Source: Filomicrobium sp.
GTDB lineage: Bacteria; Pseudomonadota; Alphaproteobacteria; Rhizobiales; Hyphomicrobiaceae
Assembly: GCA_017792465.1 (NCBI GenBank)
Contig: CP051234.1
Location: 1-64,000 of the forward strand
Length of the DNA: 64,000 bases
Direction of reading: 5' to 3'
The position numbers and the translations under genes were made by a program. The notes beneath the pieces were generated by a model. The model was given only the letters and a program-made list of their open reading frames with translations, had not been told where the DNA came from and searched no databases. The stretch's first letter is position 1; each line of letters opens with the position of its first letter. Below, in pieces: positions 48,015 to 58,044 of this stretch.

Positions 48015-50048
48015 TTACTCGGCGGCGGTCAGCTCTTCGGTTGCGGCGCTGAGTTCGGTTTTGTAGTGGAGCGGTCCGCCACGGAATGGTGCAAAGCCTG
48101 TTCCGAAGATGACGCCGGCATCGACGAGGTCGGCCGTTTCGACGACGCCTTCGTCAACGGCGCGCTGGGCTTCGGCGATGAGCGGCTCAACCAGTTCGCG
48201 GCCGAGTTTTTCGAGTTCGCCGTTGCCGTATCGCGCGTCTTCGGATTTGACAGGTTTGCCGTCCTTCCAGGTGTAGTAGCCCTGGCCGGTTTTCTTGCCG
48301 AGCTTGCCGGCATTCACCAGTTGGGCGGCGCCGGAGACTTTGTTTCCGAGGCCGAGGATCTGGCCGACGCTGGCGCAGACATCGAGGCCGACGGTATCTG
48401 CCAGCTCAATCGGTCCCATCGGCATGCCAAAGGTGCGGGCGGCTTCGTCGATTTTTTCTTTTTCCTCGCCCGCATCGACGCGCGCCATCGCGCCCATCAT
48501 GTAAGGGGCAAGCACGCGGTTGACGAGGAAGCCGGGCACCGACTTGACGATCAGCGGGAACTTGTCGATTGCGGTGACGAAGGCGGCGCCTTTATCGACT
48601 TCCTCTTGTCGGCTCGATGCGCCGCGGACGACTTCGACGAGCGGCATCTGCGCGACGGGGTTGAAGAAGTGGATGCCGATGAGGCGGCCGGGATCTTTGA
48701 GCGGGGCTGCGATGTCTTCGATCTTCAGCGACGAGGTGTTGGAGGCCATGACGGCGCCCGGCTTCATCTTCGCCTCAAGATCCTTGAACAGCGTCTGCTT
48801 GACGTCGAGCTTCTCGACGATCGCCTCGATGATGATGTCGGCGCGCGCGATGCCGTTGCCGTCCGGGTCGGCGATGAGGCGCGCCTTTGCGGCATCGTTG
48901 GCGGGCTTCTTGCGGAACTTCTTTTTGAAGAGGCGCGACTGGGCGGCGATGCCATTTTCAATCTGCTCTTTGGAGAGGTCCTGCAAGGTGACTTCCATGC
49001 CGCTGGCGACACACCAGCCGGCGATATCGGCCCCCATCGTTCCGGCGCCGATGATGTGCGCGCGCATGGGTTTCCAGCTCAGGCCTTTTGGTGCCTGGGC
49101 TTTCAAGGCTTCGGAGAGGAAGAAGACGCGGCGCAGATTTTTGGACGTGTCGGAAACCATCAGCGGCGCGAACGCCTTGGTTTCTTCGCGCTTCATTTCG
49201 TCATACGAACCGCCGTGCTCCTCGAAGAGGTCGATGAGCGCGAAAGGGGCGGGATAATGGTCGGGGCGCACGCGCTTTTTGGTTTCGTCGCGCAGTTTGC
49301 CAGCGAGGAAGCCGCGTGCCGGCCATTTCGACATGAGGCTTGCGAACCAACCTTTGGGTTTTGACTTGCGCTTCTGCATGACGGCCTTGCGGGCGGCCCA
49401 TCGCAACGCGCCTTTGCTGTCGACGAGTTGGTCGATGAAGCCTTGGGCGCGGGCGGCGGTGGCGCGGATCATCGAGCCTTTGAGCATCGCCGTCATGCCC
49501 GCGATAGCGCCAGCCTGACGGATCGACCGTGCGGTGCCGTTGAAGCCGGGGAAGATGCCCAGCTTGACCTCGGGGAAGCCGATCTTGGTGGAGTCGTCGC
49601 GGGTGGCGATGCGGTAATGGCAGGCGAGGATGAGTTCCAAGCCGCCGCCGACGCAGACGCCGTGAATTGCGGCGACGACTGGGACTTTCATCTTCTCGAT
49701 GCGATCGAGCATTTCGTTGACGGGCTTGATGGCGTCGACGACCTGCTCTTGCGTTTTGAGATCGGCGAACTCGCGAATGTCGGCTCCGACGATGAAACCC
49801 TTCTCCTTGCCCGACATGATGACGAGGCCGCGGACAGCCTTTTCGGCTGCGCGCTTTTCAACCCAATCGATGATCGTGGCGAGTTCTTCCAGCGGGCGGC
49901 GGCCAAGCGCGTTGGCGCTTTCGCCTTCGCGGTCGAAAGTCGCCCAGGCGATTTTCTCGACGTCGACATTTAACCGCCAATCGTTGAGGACGGGCGGAGC
50001 GGTGGTCGTTGCGCTCGTCGTGGTGGCAGTCGGAGTGTCGTCGTTCAT
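48015..50048 (-). CDS. fadJ: Fatty-acid oxidation complex alpha subunit FadJ-like (hydratase/3-hydroxyacyl-CoA dehydrogenase)
   Basis: A 677-residue bifunctional enzyme. Residues about 20-230 form the enoyl-CoA hydratase domain (GLVIMSGKEKGFIVGADIRE, AAIHGVCVGGGLELILACHY, FPEVKLGIFPGFNGT). From about 330 comes the 3-hydroxyacyl-CoA dehydrogenase with the NAD loop VIGAGTMGADIAGW (here HIIGAGTMGADIAGW), ASNTSSLKI and the catalytic His in GIHFFNPV near 452. It pairs with FadI downstream and FadE upstream, giving a full beta-oxidation cycle except for the ligase. It is about 40 bp after fadE. Confidence 0.94.
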   Translation of the reverse strand: MNDDTPTATTTSATTTAPPVLNDWRLNVDVEKIAWATFDREGESANALGRRPLEELATIIDWVEKRAAEKAVRGLVIMSGKEKGFIVGADIREFADLKTQEQVVDAIKPVNEMLDRIEKMKVPVVAAIHGVCVGGGLELILACHYRIATRDDSTKIGFPEVKLGIFPGFNGTARSIRQAGAIAGMTAMLKGSMIRATAARAQGFIDQLVDSKGALRWAARKAVMQKRKSKPKGWFASLMSKWPARGFLAGKLRDETKKRVRPDHYPAPFALIDLFEEHGGSYDEMKREETKAFAPLMVSDTSKNLRRVFFLSEALKAQAPKGLSWKPMRAHIIGAGTMGADIAGWCVASGMEVTLQDLSKEQIENGIAAQSRLFKKKFRKKPANDAAKARLIADPDGNGIARADIIIEAIVEKLDVKQTLFKDLEAKMKPGAVMASNTSSLKIEDIAAPLKDPGRLIGIHFFNPVAQMPLVEVVRGASSRQEEVDKGAAFVTAIDKFPLIVKSVPGFLVNRVLAPYMMGAMARVDAGEEKEKIDEAARTFGMPMGPIELADTVGLDVCASVGQILGLGNKVSGAAQLVNAGKLGKKTGQGYYTWKDGKPVKSEDARYGNGELEKLGRELVEPLIAEAQRAVDEGVVETADLVDAGVIFGTGFAPFRGGPLHYKTELSAATEELTAAE

Positions 50049-50089
50049 GGTCGGTGGATCTCCCTTGCCGCGGGGGCAGCAATGAAATG

Positions 50090-52597
50090 TTATTCGGCAG
50101 CTTCAGCGGTGTGATCGTTGCCTGGTGTGTCATCAGCGTGTTTGTAGTTCGGCTTGACCTCTTCGGGGTCGAAATGGTCAACGGCGATGGCACGGGCAAC
50201 GAGGGCTTCGGCTTCCTTGAGGTCTTCGGCTTCTTTGGCGGTGATGACGCCTGCCTTGGCAGCTTCATCGAACCAGTTGAGGCCGTGGTAACGGCGGATC
50301 GTTCCGGCGCGGATGGCTTTGTCGAGTTTCTTCTCGGCGGCCTCGGTTGCGATGACGCGGGCAAGCGTTGCTTCGAGAAGGCCGGTCGGATCGTCGGGAT
50401 CATTGGAGATGAAGATGTCACGGGTCAGGCGGTCGCGGACTTCGCCGGGTTCGCTTATGGCGCGTGCGACTTTGCGGGTGAGCGTATCGGAGGCCGGCCG
50501 GTAGGGGACGCCGAAGGGGAAAACGGCGAGGCTCAAAAAGCTGCGGGCAAACGGGTTGGGGAAGTTTTCGATGGCGCCGTTCAATGCCGTTTGGAAGCGG
50601 TGTAATCCGTTGCGCATTGCAAGCTCAACGATTGGCAGATCGTCTTCGTTGCTACCGTCGTCTTCATATCGCTTCAGAACGCATGACAGGAGGTAGAGTT
50701 CCGATAGGGCATCGGCCATGCGGCCGGTCAGCATCTGGCGGGTTTTCAATCCGCCGCCAAGCGTTGCGACGGCGGTGTCGGCGACGAGTGCGAAGTTGCG
50801 CGACTGGCGCCAGAGCTGACGATACCAGTGTGCCAGTGGGCCGCTATCGAGAGGCGTTTCGCCGAACGAGCCGAATGTCAGGTTATGGAAGAGCGCGCCG
50901 AAGACGTTCGAGACCGAATAGCTGATGTGGCTGGTGAAGGCGTCTTCGAATTCCTTGAGGCCCGCTTTTTTATCTTCGTTCTGGGCGGCTTGGATTTCCC
51001 GGTAGAGATAGGGGTGGGAGCGTAGCGCGCCTTGCGTGAAGGTGATCAGCGAGCGCGTCAGGATGTTGGCGCCTTCGACCGTGATGCCGACGGGGACCAT
51101 CTGGTAGGCGGCCTGCAGGTAGTTCGTCGGGCCGTCGCAGATGGCGCGGCCGCCGTGGATGTCCATCGCGTCGTTGACCGCTTGACGCATGCGCTCGGTC
51201 GTTTGGTACTTCATCAACGCGGAAATGACCGACGGCTTCTCGCCAGCGGTGACGCTCGTTGCCGTGACGCCGCGCGCGGCCTCGTTGACGTAGGCGCTTT
51301 CAGCGATGCGGGCCAGCGGCTGGGCGATGCCATCCATGCGCGCGATCGGGATGCCGAACTGTTTGCGGATGCGCGCATAGGCGGAGGTGTGGCGCAGCAT
51401 CGCCTTGGCCCCGGCGGTTGCCGATGAGGGGAGTGAAATGGCGCGCCCGGCGGCCAGGCATTCCATCAGCATGCGCCAGCCCTGCCCGACGCGCTCGCTG
51501 CCTCCAATGACCCAATCGAGTGGAATGAAGACGTCCTTGCCCCAGTTCGGACCGTTGGGGAAGGCGGAGCCCGATGGCAGATGACGGCGGCCGATTTCGA
51601 CGCCGGGATGGTCGGCGGGGATCAGTGCCAGCGTGATGCCGATGTCGTCACCCTTGCCGAGCAGGTTGTCGGGGTCGAAGAGGCGGAAGGCGAGGCCAAC
51701 GAGGGTCGCTTTAGGGCCAAGCGTGATGTAGCGCTTATCCCAATTGAGCCGGATGCCGAGGACTTCGTTGCCGTCATGCATGCCGCGCTCGACGCGGCCG
51801 ATATCGCGCATCGTGGCTGCATCTGAACCGGAGGTCGGGCCCGTCAGCGAGAAGCAGGGGATCTCTTTTCCGGTCGCCAGGCGCGGCAGGTAATGGGATT
51901 TTTGTTCAGGCGTGCCGTACTTCTCGATCAATTCGCCCGGGCCCAGTGAATTGGGCACCATTACGATTGTTGCGACGTCCGGCGAGCGCGATGAAATCTT
52001 ACCGAGGATCAACGATTGTGCCTGAGGGGAAAAGCCGAGACCGCCATGTTCCTTTGAAATGAGCATGCCGAGGAAGCCGTTCTTGGCAACAAAGTCCCAG
52101 ATCTCCTGTGGGATCTCTTTTTTCTGGAAGCGGATCTGCCAGTCGTTGGCCATCCGGCAGAGCTCTTCGGTCGGGCCGTCGAGGAAGGCGCGTTCTTCGT
52201 GCGTCAACGTGACGGCCGGGAGGTCATGCAACTTGTTCCAGTTGGGCGTGCCGGAAAACAGCTCGGCATCGAAACCGACGGTGCCTGCATCGAGCGCCTG
52301 ACGTTCGGTATCGGAGACGCGTGGCAGGATCTTGCGGACCAGATTGAAGGCGGGCTCGATCAAGAGGCGGCGGCGGATGGCGGGAACTGCAAGAAGCGCC
52401 AGCACTGCGGGAATGAGCCAGACCGCGATGCCGGTGAAGCTTGAGGGCGGGAACTGGTTGCCGCCGCCGAAAAAGCCAAGCTGAGCAGCCAAAATCGCCA
52501 CGGACAGGCCGACGGCCCAGCCGATGAGACTTGCACGATGCATGGCGAGAGCGGTGATCAGGGCAATCAGGATCGCCAGATAGGCTACGGTTGCCAT
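50090..52597 (-). CDS. fadE: Long-chain acyl-CoA dehydrogenase FadE
   Basis: Flavoenzyme of the first beta-oxidation step, 835 residues as in the E. coli FadE type (814). Two hydrophobic segments near residues 1-75 anchor it to the inner membrane. The acyl-CoA dehydrogenase core follows (about 140-560: NGFLGMLISKEHGGLGFSPQ, LTGPTSGSDAATM, MDIHGGRAICDGPTNYL), then the C-terminal domain unique to FadE (about 590-800). It leads the fadE-fadJ-fadI operon. Confidence 0.95.
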   Translation of the reverse strand: MATVAYLAILIALITALAMHRASLIGWAVGLSVAILAAQLGFFGGGNQFPPSSFTGIAVWLIPAVLALLAVPAIRRRLLIEPAFNLVRKILPRVSDTERQALDAGTVGFDAELFSGTPNWNKLHDLPAVTLTHEERAFLDGPTEELCRMANDWQIRFQKKEIPQEIWDFVAKNGFLGMLISKEHGGLGFSPQAQSLILGKISSRSPDVATIVMVPNSLGPGELIEKYGTPEQKSHYLPRLATGKEIPCFSLTGPTSGSDAATMRDIGRVERGMHDGNEVLGIRLNWDKRYITLGPKATLVGLAFRLFDPDNLLGKGDDIGITLALIPADHPGVEIGRRHLPSGSAFPNGPNWGKDVFIPLDWVIGGSERVGQGWRMLMECLAAGRAISLPSSATAGAKAMLRHTSAYARIRKQFGIPIARMDGIAQPLARIAESAYVNEAARGVTATSVTAGEKPSVISALMKYQTTERMRQAVNDAMDIHGGRAICDGPTNYLQAAYQMVPVGITVEGANILTRSLITFTQGALRSHPYLYREIQAAQNEDKKAGLKEFEDAFTSHISYSVSNVFGALFHNLTFGSFGETPLDSGPLAHWYRQLWRQSRNFALVADTAVATLGGGLKTRQMLTGRMADALSELYLLSCVLKRYEDDGSNEDDLPIVELAMRNGLHRFQTALNGAIENFPNPFARSFLSLAVFPFGVPYRPASDTLTRKVARAISEPGEVRDRLTRDIFISNDPDDPTGLLEATLARVIATEAAEKKLDKAIRAGTIRRYHGLNWFDEAAKAGVITAKEAEDLKEAEALVARAIAVDHFDPEEVKPNYKHADDTPGNDHTAEAAE

Positions 52598-53159
52598 GAA
52601 GAAATTCCTCTGCGCATTGGGCCGGGCGATGCCCGGGGGGATTTAGACGCTTCGGTTCCTGCCCAGAATTTGGACCTTAGCAAAGGACTGCTGCGCTGTC
52701 CGGTCAAGTTGCCGATAAGGGCTAGTCACGCTTGAGCCTGACAGGCAATTTCTTGCGCTGGAACATAGGTTTTCAGGCTTTGGCTAAGCCCTCGTTGTGT
52801 CAGTTTCGGACAAAACTGCAAATGCCCGGTGAACAAAACATAAGGATGTTTGTGCAAGTCTAAATGGTTGAGCTGCTGAAATTTTGCGCAGGATTGCCGA
52901 ATTCGAAGCCCGAGGCCTGCTGTCTTAGCCTACAAATATTGCTGCAAATCAGACAGTGACAACTTGGGTGTGTGCAATTGACCTCATCGTCGGCGGGGGC
53001 GTCCTTGTGGGCTTGTCGCCCCTTGGAATAGCCGGTAGAGCAGATGGGTTGGCCCTGTTGATGCCGTTTCCGGAGCGTTCCAAGCCTGGAAGCAAGCCTC
53101 GCAGTGCCGGACTTGCCGGATGGGCAAGTGGGGTAAAAGACACTCTAATGGAGGTGACC
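52598..53159. other. 562-bp divergent intergenic region, fadE / CDGSH gene
   Basis: No gene is supported. The 52740-52970 portion is A/T-richer than its flanks and should hold the promoter of the fad operon on the minus strand; a short frame at 52956-53147 in phase with the CDGSH gene has no recognisable homology. I saw no FadR-like palindrome with confidence. Confidence 0.4.
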
Positions 53160-53402
53160 GTGGCAGAAGAGCCAGTCGTTGCGCAGCCGGGTCCTTATCA
53201 GGTCGAACTCGTCGAAGGCAAAGCGTATTTCTATTGCCGATGTGGGCGGTCCCAGAAACAGCCGTTTTGCGACGGTGCGCACCAGGGGACGGGCATTGAT
53301 CCCTTGCGCTTTGTTGCCGAAAGCAGCGGAACCTTCAATTTGTGTGGCTGCAAGGATACCGATGACGAGCCGTTCTGCGATGGCTCGCACAATATCCTGT
53401 AA
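53160..53402 (+). CDS. CDGSH iron-sulfur domain protein, double motif
   Basis: An 80-residue protein with two CDGSH-type motifs, CRCGRSQKQPFCDGAH near residues 26-41 and CGCKDTDDEPFCDGSH near 62-77. Each provides three Cys and one His for a [2Fe-2S] cluster, as in mitoNEET-like proteins used in iron-sulfur or redox homeostasis. The GTG start has GGAGG five bases upstream; an ATG four codons earlier overlaps that ribosome-binding site and is less likely. It is alone, between fadE and livH. Confidence 0.87.
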   Translation: MAEEPVVAQPGPYQVELVEGKAYFYCRCGRSQKQPFCDGAHQGTGIDPLRFVAESSGTFNLCGCKDTDDEPFCDGSHNIL

Positions 53403-53576
53403 GGCATTTTTTCGGGGATTGGGCGGGGCGCACGGCAAATCAAGCGTTTTCTGAACTTGCCAGTTAGCTGATCTTGCGCTTCGCTGTCCTTTGCAAGCTC
53501 CGCCACGGTGCATTCTCTATCAGATCTGATCCATGAGATGCAGCGACCTTCGACCCTTAGAGACCGATAGGCCGAC

Positions 53577-54491
53577 ATGGATTATTTTCTGCAACAGCTC
53601 GTCAACGGACTAACGCTTGGGTCGGTCTACGGCCTCATCGCGATCGGCTACACGATGGTCTACGGGATCATCGGCATGATCAATTTCGCGCATGGCGATG
53701 TGTTCATGCTGTCCGTCTTCATCGCGCTCATTGTTTTCGTTCTAATCAGCAGCCTTGTCGGCGGGTTGGCGATCGCGCTGGCGCTGATCATCGTGCTTGT
53801 TTGCGCGATGGCGCTGACAGCGTTGTGGAGTTGGGCCATCGAGAGAGTGGCTTATCGGCCTTTACGCGGATCGTTCCGTCTGGCGCCGCTCATATCGGCA
53901 ATCGGCATGTCGATCTTCCTCGTCAACTTCGTGCAGCTCGTTCAGGGCCCGCGCAATAAATCGCTGCCGCCCATTATGGATGGCGGTTTTGTTATTCCCG
54001 TGGGGTCGGGGAATATCACGCTCGCCTATAAGCAGATCCTGATCATCCTGACGACCGCCGTGCTCTTGGCGGCGTTCTGGTTTGTCGTGCAGAAGACGTC
54101 GCTGGGGCGGGCGCAGCGCGCGTGCGAGCAGGACCGCAAGATGGCGTCGCTGCTTGGGATCGACGTCGACCGGACGATTTCATTGACGTTCGTGATGGGG
54201 GCTGCGCTGGCCGCCGTCGCGGGTGTGCTTTTCATGGTGCAGTACGGCGTTGTGAATTTCTCCGACGGTTTCGTTCCAGGCATCAAGGCCTTCACGGCGG
54301 CGGTTCTAGGTGGGATCGGGTCGTTGCCGGGCGCGGTGATTGGTGGGCTCTTGATCGGTCTCATCGAGGTGTTCTGGTCGGCCTACTTCTCCATTGACTA
54401 TAAGGATGTCGCCGCGTTCTCGATTTTGGCGGTGACGTTGATCTTCATGCCGTCTGGCCTGCTTGGGAAACCGGACGTGGAGAAGGTCTAA
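53577..54491 (+). CDS. livH: Branched-chain amino acid ABC transporter permease LivH
   Basis: Inner-membrane permease, 304 residues and about eight helices. The N-terminus FLQQLVNGLTLGSVYGLIAIGYTM (residues 4-27) and the loop FSDGFVPGIKAFTAAVLGGIG near 223-243 are characteristic of the LivH/HAAT family. It opens the liv cluster and ends three bases before livM. Family members carry Leu/Ile/Val, but some carry other amino acids, amides or urea, so the substrate is a family-level inference. Confidence 0.95.
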   Translation: MDYFLQQLVNGLTLGSVYGLIAIGYTMVYGIIGMINFAHGDVFMLSVFIALIVFVLISSLVGGLAIALALIIVLVCAMALTALWSWAIERVAYRPLRGSFRLAPLISAIGMSIFLVNFVQLVQGPRNKSLPPIMDGGFVIPVGSGNITLAYKQILIILTTAVLLAAFWFVVQKTSLGRAQRACEQDRKMASLLGIDVDRTISLTFVMGAALAAVAGVLFMVQYGVVNFSDGFVPGIKAFTAAVLGGIGSLPGAVIGGLLIGLIEVFWSAYFSIDYKDVAAFSILAVTLIFMPSGLLGKPDVEKV

Positions 54492-54494
54492 ACG

Positions 54495-55892
54495 ATGGCG
54501 CAAAGCGAAGATATCGGCGGTGTCGCCGCCGAACCATCCGCTTCACTCGATTGGCCCAAGGCGTTGCGCGATGCCGGGCTGTTAGCTCTTTTCACTCTTG
54601 GACTATCCTTTCCGATTCTGGCTTTTCGCACGCGGCAGGACCTGACGCAGGGGTTGGTTCTCGATCCGCGCTGGGGGCTGGTCGCGACCGTTGTCGCCAT
54701 CGCTTTTTTCGCGCGCCTGGGCTGGCTTGTGTTCGGAGGGGCGTTGACGCGTGGCGCGGCGGCGGGCGCTGCCAGAGTTAGTCGGGCACTGGCGCCGGTC
54801 AAACCGTACGCGTGGATTTTCCGATATATTGTGCTGGCGCTATTGGCGGCCTATCCGTTCCTGGCGGTGCTGTTCACGGGGACTGGCGGCGCGCTCAAAT
54901 GGATCGACAACTTTGGGATCCAGATCCTCATCTACGTGATGCTGGGCTGGGGGCTTAATATCGTTGTCGGCTTGGCCGGCCTGCTCGATCTGGGATACGT
55001 CGCGTTTTATGCGGTGGGGGCTTATTCGACCGCGCTGTTGTCGACGCATTTTGGGTTTTCGTTCTGGATCTGTCTGCCGCTGGCGGGAATCTTCGCTGCG
55101 TTCTGGGGGATCATGCTCGGCTTCCCCGTCTTGCGATTGCGCGGAGATTATCTGGCGATCGTGACGTTGGCGTTCGGCGAGATCATCCGGCTTGTCATCA
55201 TCAACTGGGTGGAGCTGACAAACGGCGCCTCGGGCATTTCGGGGATTCCGCGGCCGACGTTCTTCGGGCTTCCATTCAACGCGTCCGATGAAGGATTCGC
55301 GGCGTTCTTCGGATTGCAGTTCACGCCGCTGCATCGGCTCTTTTTTCTTTTCTATCTGATCCTGGCGCTGGCTCTCTTGACCAATTGGGTGACGGTGCGT
55401 TTGCGGCGGCTGCCGATTGGGCGGGCGTGGGAAGCGTTGCGGGAAGACGAAATCGCTTGCCGGTCGCTGGGTATCGATACGGTCATTACCAAGCTTACGG
55501 CGTTCTCCATCGGGGCGATGTTTGGTGGGTTTGCCGGCGCGTTCTTTGCGGCGCGTCTCGGGTTCATCTCGCCCAAGTCTTTCGAGTTCATGGAAAGCGC
55601 CGTCATCTTGTCTATTGTCGTGCTCGGCGGTATGGGGAGCCAGATCGGTGTCGCCATTGCTGCGATTGTGATGATCGGCGGAACGGAACTCTTGCGCGAA
55701 TTGACGTGGCTCAAGGCCGTGTTCGGTCCGAGCTTCGACCCGACCCAATACCGCATGCTGCTGTTCGGGATGGCGATGGTGGCGATGATGGTGTGGCGGC
55801 CACGCGGTCTGATCTCCAATCGAGAGCCGTCGATTGTTCTGCACGAGAAGCGCGCGATTGGCGGCGATATGGTCAAGGAGGGACATGGCTGA
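54495..55892 (+). CDS. livM: Branched-chain amino acid ABC transporter permease LivM
   Basis: Second permease, 465 residues. An N-terminal extension with three helices (to about 130, the DUF3382 region) precedes the LivM core (GWGLNIVVGLAGLLDLGYVAF near 150-170, LRGDYLAIVTLAFGEIIRL near 214-232, VLGGMGSQIGV near 376-386). It starts at the ATG three bases after livH and its stop overlaps the livG start by one base (TGATG). Confidence 0.95.
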   Translation: MAQSEDIGGVAAEPSASLDWPKALRDAGLLALFTLGLSFPILAFRTRQDLTQGLVLDPRWGLVATVVAIAFFARLGWLVFGGALTRGAAAGAARVSRALAPVKPYAWIFRYIVLALLAAYPFLAVLFTGTGGALKWIDNFGIQILIYVMLGWGLNIVVGLAGLLDLGYVAFYAVGAYSTALLSTHFGFSFWICLPLAGIFAAFWGIMLGFPVLRLRGDYLAIVTLAFGEIIRLVIINWVELTNGASGISGIPRPTFFGLPFNASDEGFAAFFGLQFTPLHRLFFLFYLILALALLTNWVTVRLRRLPIGRAWEALREDEIACRSLGIDTVITKLTAFSIGAMFGGFAGAFFAARLGFISPKSFEFMESAVILSIVVLGGMGSQIGVAIAAIVMIGGTELLRELTWLKAVFGPSFDPTQYRMLLFGMAMVAMMVWRPRGLISNREPSIVLHEKRAIGGDMVKEGHG

Positions 55893-56824
55893 TGTCGGTC
55901 TCTTCAGGCGACGCGCCGGCGGGGGTGAAACCGCCGATTCTGCAGGTCGAGCACCTGACTATGAGGTTTGGCGGGCTTGTTGCTGTCAATGATTTGAGCT
56001 TCGACGTTGCGCGCGGCGACATCACTGCGTTGATCGGGCCGAACGGTGCGGGCAAGACCACCGTCTTTAATTGCATCACGGGTTTTTATAAGCCGACGGC
56101 CGGACGTATTGCGCTCTATCGGGGAGCGACGCCGAAGCCCGGGACGCTGGACGCGTTGACCAATTCGCCACGGCGGTTTGCCACCGGCGATGATGGCGGG
56201 ATCTTCTTGCTGGAGCGGATGGGGGATTCTGAAATCACGGCGCGGGCGAAAGTCGCGCGCACGTTTCAGAACATTCGGCTCTTCACCGGGATGACGGTGC
56301 TTGAGAACCTGATGGTGGCTCAGCACAACTGGCTCAACCGCGCCTCGGGTTATTCGTTTCTCGGGCTTGCCGGAGCCAAGAGCTTTCGGGATGCGGAGGC
56401 GCAGGCGGTCGACATCGCGGTGCAGTGGCTCGACCGCATTGGTTTGAAGGGCCGCGCCGATGATCCTGCTGGCGCGCTACCTTATGGCGATCAGCGCCGT
56501 TTGGAGATCGCGCGGGCGATGTGTACGGGGCCGGTTTTGCTGTGCCTCGATGAGCCGGCGGCCGGCCTCAACCCGCGCGAGAGTGCTGAGCTCAACGAGT
56601 TTCTAATGTCAATCCGCTCCGGCAACGGGACGTCATTATTGCTGATCGAGCATGACATGTCGGTGGTGATGGAGATTTCCGATCACATCGTCGTTCTGGA
56701 ATACGGCACCAAGATTTCAGACGGTACGCCTCAGTTCATCCAGAACGATCCGAAGGTGATTGCGGCCTATCTGGGGGTCGAAGACGATGAGGTGGACGAA
56801 GCGGAGACGGAGCTGGAAAAATGA
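55892..56824 (+). CDS. livG: Branched-chain amino acid ABC transporter ATP-binding protein LivG
   Basis: ATPase of 310 residues with Walker A IGPNGAGKTT near 49-58, the LivG-type insertion that follows (about 70-110, longer than usual because of GDDGGIFLLERMG), the signature LPYGDQRRLEIARAM near 196-210 and Walker B VLLCLDEPAAGLNP near 215-228. The C-terminus matches the BCA_ABC_TP_C type. It starts at the ATG that overlaps the livM stop; the long frame before it is a shadow. Confidence 0.95.
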   Translation: MSVSSGDAPAGVKPPILQVEHLTMRFGGLVAVNDLSFDVARGDITALIGPNGAGKTTVFNCITGFYKPTAGRIALYRGATPKPGTLDALTNSPRRFATGDDGGIFLLERMGDSEITARAKVARTFQNIRLFTGMTVLENLMVAQHNWLNRASGYSFLGLAGAKSFRDAEAQAVDIAVQWLDRIGLKGRADDPAGALPYGDQRRLEIARAMCTGPVLLCLDEPAAGLNPRESAELNEFLMSIRSGNGTSLLLIEHDMSVVMEISDHIVVLEYGTKISDGTPQFIQNDPKVIAAYLGVEDDEVDEAETELEK

Positions 56825-57543
56825 GCGAACCCATGTTGTCGGTTCGCGGAGTGTGGACCTACTACGGAAGCATCGTTGCGCTACGCGGGATCGATCTTGA
56901 TGTCCACGAAGGTGAGATTGTTACGCTGATCGGCGCTAATGGAGCCGGCAAGTCCACATTGATGATGACGATTTTCGGTTCGCCGGCCGCACGCCAGGGT
57001 AGAATCGTCTACCAGGGCCAGGACATCACCAAGCTAACGACCCATAAGATTGCACAGCTCGGCATCGCGCAGTCGCCGGAAGGTCGGCGGATCTTTCCGC
57101 GCATGACGGTTCTGGAAAACCTGCAAATGGGCGCGCACCTTGTCGATGACAAACATTTCGAATCCGATCTGGCGCGTGTGACCGAGCTCTTCCCCCGGCT
57201 ACGCGAGCGGCTGGACCAGCGCGGTGGGACGCTTTCGGGCGGTGAGCAGCAGATGCTGGCCATTGCGCGGGCGATGATGAGCCGGCCGCAGTTATTGCTG
57301 CTCGATGAGCCTTCGCTGGGGTTGGCGCCACTCATCGTCAAGCAGATCTTCGAAGTCATCAGGGAGATCGCGCAGAGCGGGGTTACGGTTTTTCTCGTCG
57401 AGCAGAACGCCTATCATGCCTTGCAGTTGGCCGACCGCGGCTATGTGATGGTGAACGGTGAAATTACGATGAGCGGGCCTGGGCAGGATCTCTTGAGCCG
57501 CCCGGAAATCCGCGCGGCCTATCTGGAAGGTGGGCGTCACTAA
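56821..57543 (+). CDS. livF: Branched-chain amino acid ABC transporter ATP-binding protein LivF
   Basis: Second ATPase, 240 residues: Walker A IGANGAGKST near 38-47, the LivF Q-loop region GRRIFPRMTVLENLQMGA near 88-105, signature LSGGEQQMLAIARAM near 138-152 and Walker B LLLLDEPSLGLAP near 158-170. It starts within the livG stop (ATGA), so LivG and LivF are made together in the expected heterodimer ratio. Confidence 0.95.
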   Translation: MSEPMLSVRGVWTYYGSIVALRGIDLDVHEGEIVTLIGANGAGKSTLMMTIFGSPAARQGRIVYQGQDITKLTTHKIAQLGIAQSPEGRRIFPRMTVLENLQMGAHLVDDKHFESDLARVTELFPRLRERLDQRGGTLSGGEQQMLAIARAMMSRPQLLLLDEPSLGLAPLIVKQIFEVIREIAQSGVTVFLVEQNAYHALQLADRGYVMVNGEITMSGPGQDLLSRPEIRAAYLEGGRH

Positions 57544-57612
57544 AGGGCCATGTGTTGCGCGCCAAAAATTTGTGTGCTGCGAACAGGCTGAAACAGGGGC
57601 TGATTGCGTTTT

Positions 57613-57963
57613 ATGGACATTCTTTACCCGAGCGGACCCAACGGACTTGCCGTCTTTATTTTCGTGACGCTCATTTTGGGTGGCGCGGCAAGCTGGGCGG
57701 CGGGTCGGGCGGTCGCGATGGTTTGGAAACCGATCTGGCAGCTGGCTTTTTATATGGCGCTGATGACGTTTGCGGTGCGTTTCGTTCAATACGCGCTTTT
57801 TCATCAGCCGTTTCTGACTGTCGGGAATGTCTTGGTCGATTATCTGGCGCTGTCGGCCTTTGCGATGCTGGGATACCGGATGATGCGGACCTGGCAAATG
57901 GGAACCCAATATCCTTGGGTCTTTACCCAGGGCAGTATTATCAGTTGGCGGCGGAAAGATTGA
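57613..57963 (+). CDS. Small membrane protein of the liv operon (DUF6867-like)
   Basis: A 116-residue protein with three hydrophobic segments (about 11-33, 43-62 and 73-93) and a basic, aromatic tail ending in ISWRRKD. It sits between livF and livK in the same orientation. I believe this position and size are shared by a small family in Hyphomicrobiales (named DUF6867 in Pfam), but the name is unverified. A start three codons earlier (TTG) is possible. A transporter accessory role is a guess from context. Confidence 0.75.
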   Translation: MDILYPSGPNGLAVFIFVTLILGGAASWAAGRAVAMVWKPIWQLAFYMALMTFAVRFVQYALFHQPFLTVGNVLVDYLALSAFAMLGYRMMRTWQMGTQYPWVFTQGSIISWRRKD

Positions 57964-58044
57964 CCATATCGCGGGGGACGGCTAGACGGTCTCCCCAAGT
58001 TGCGCCTGAAGCTATCGGGCTGGGAATGGCGAAGGAGAGATGAC

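Noticed and set aside
48066-49364. Long plus-strand open frame opposite fadJ
   Set aside because: Shadow frame; fadJ on the other strand has clear catalytic motifs over the same interval.
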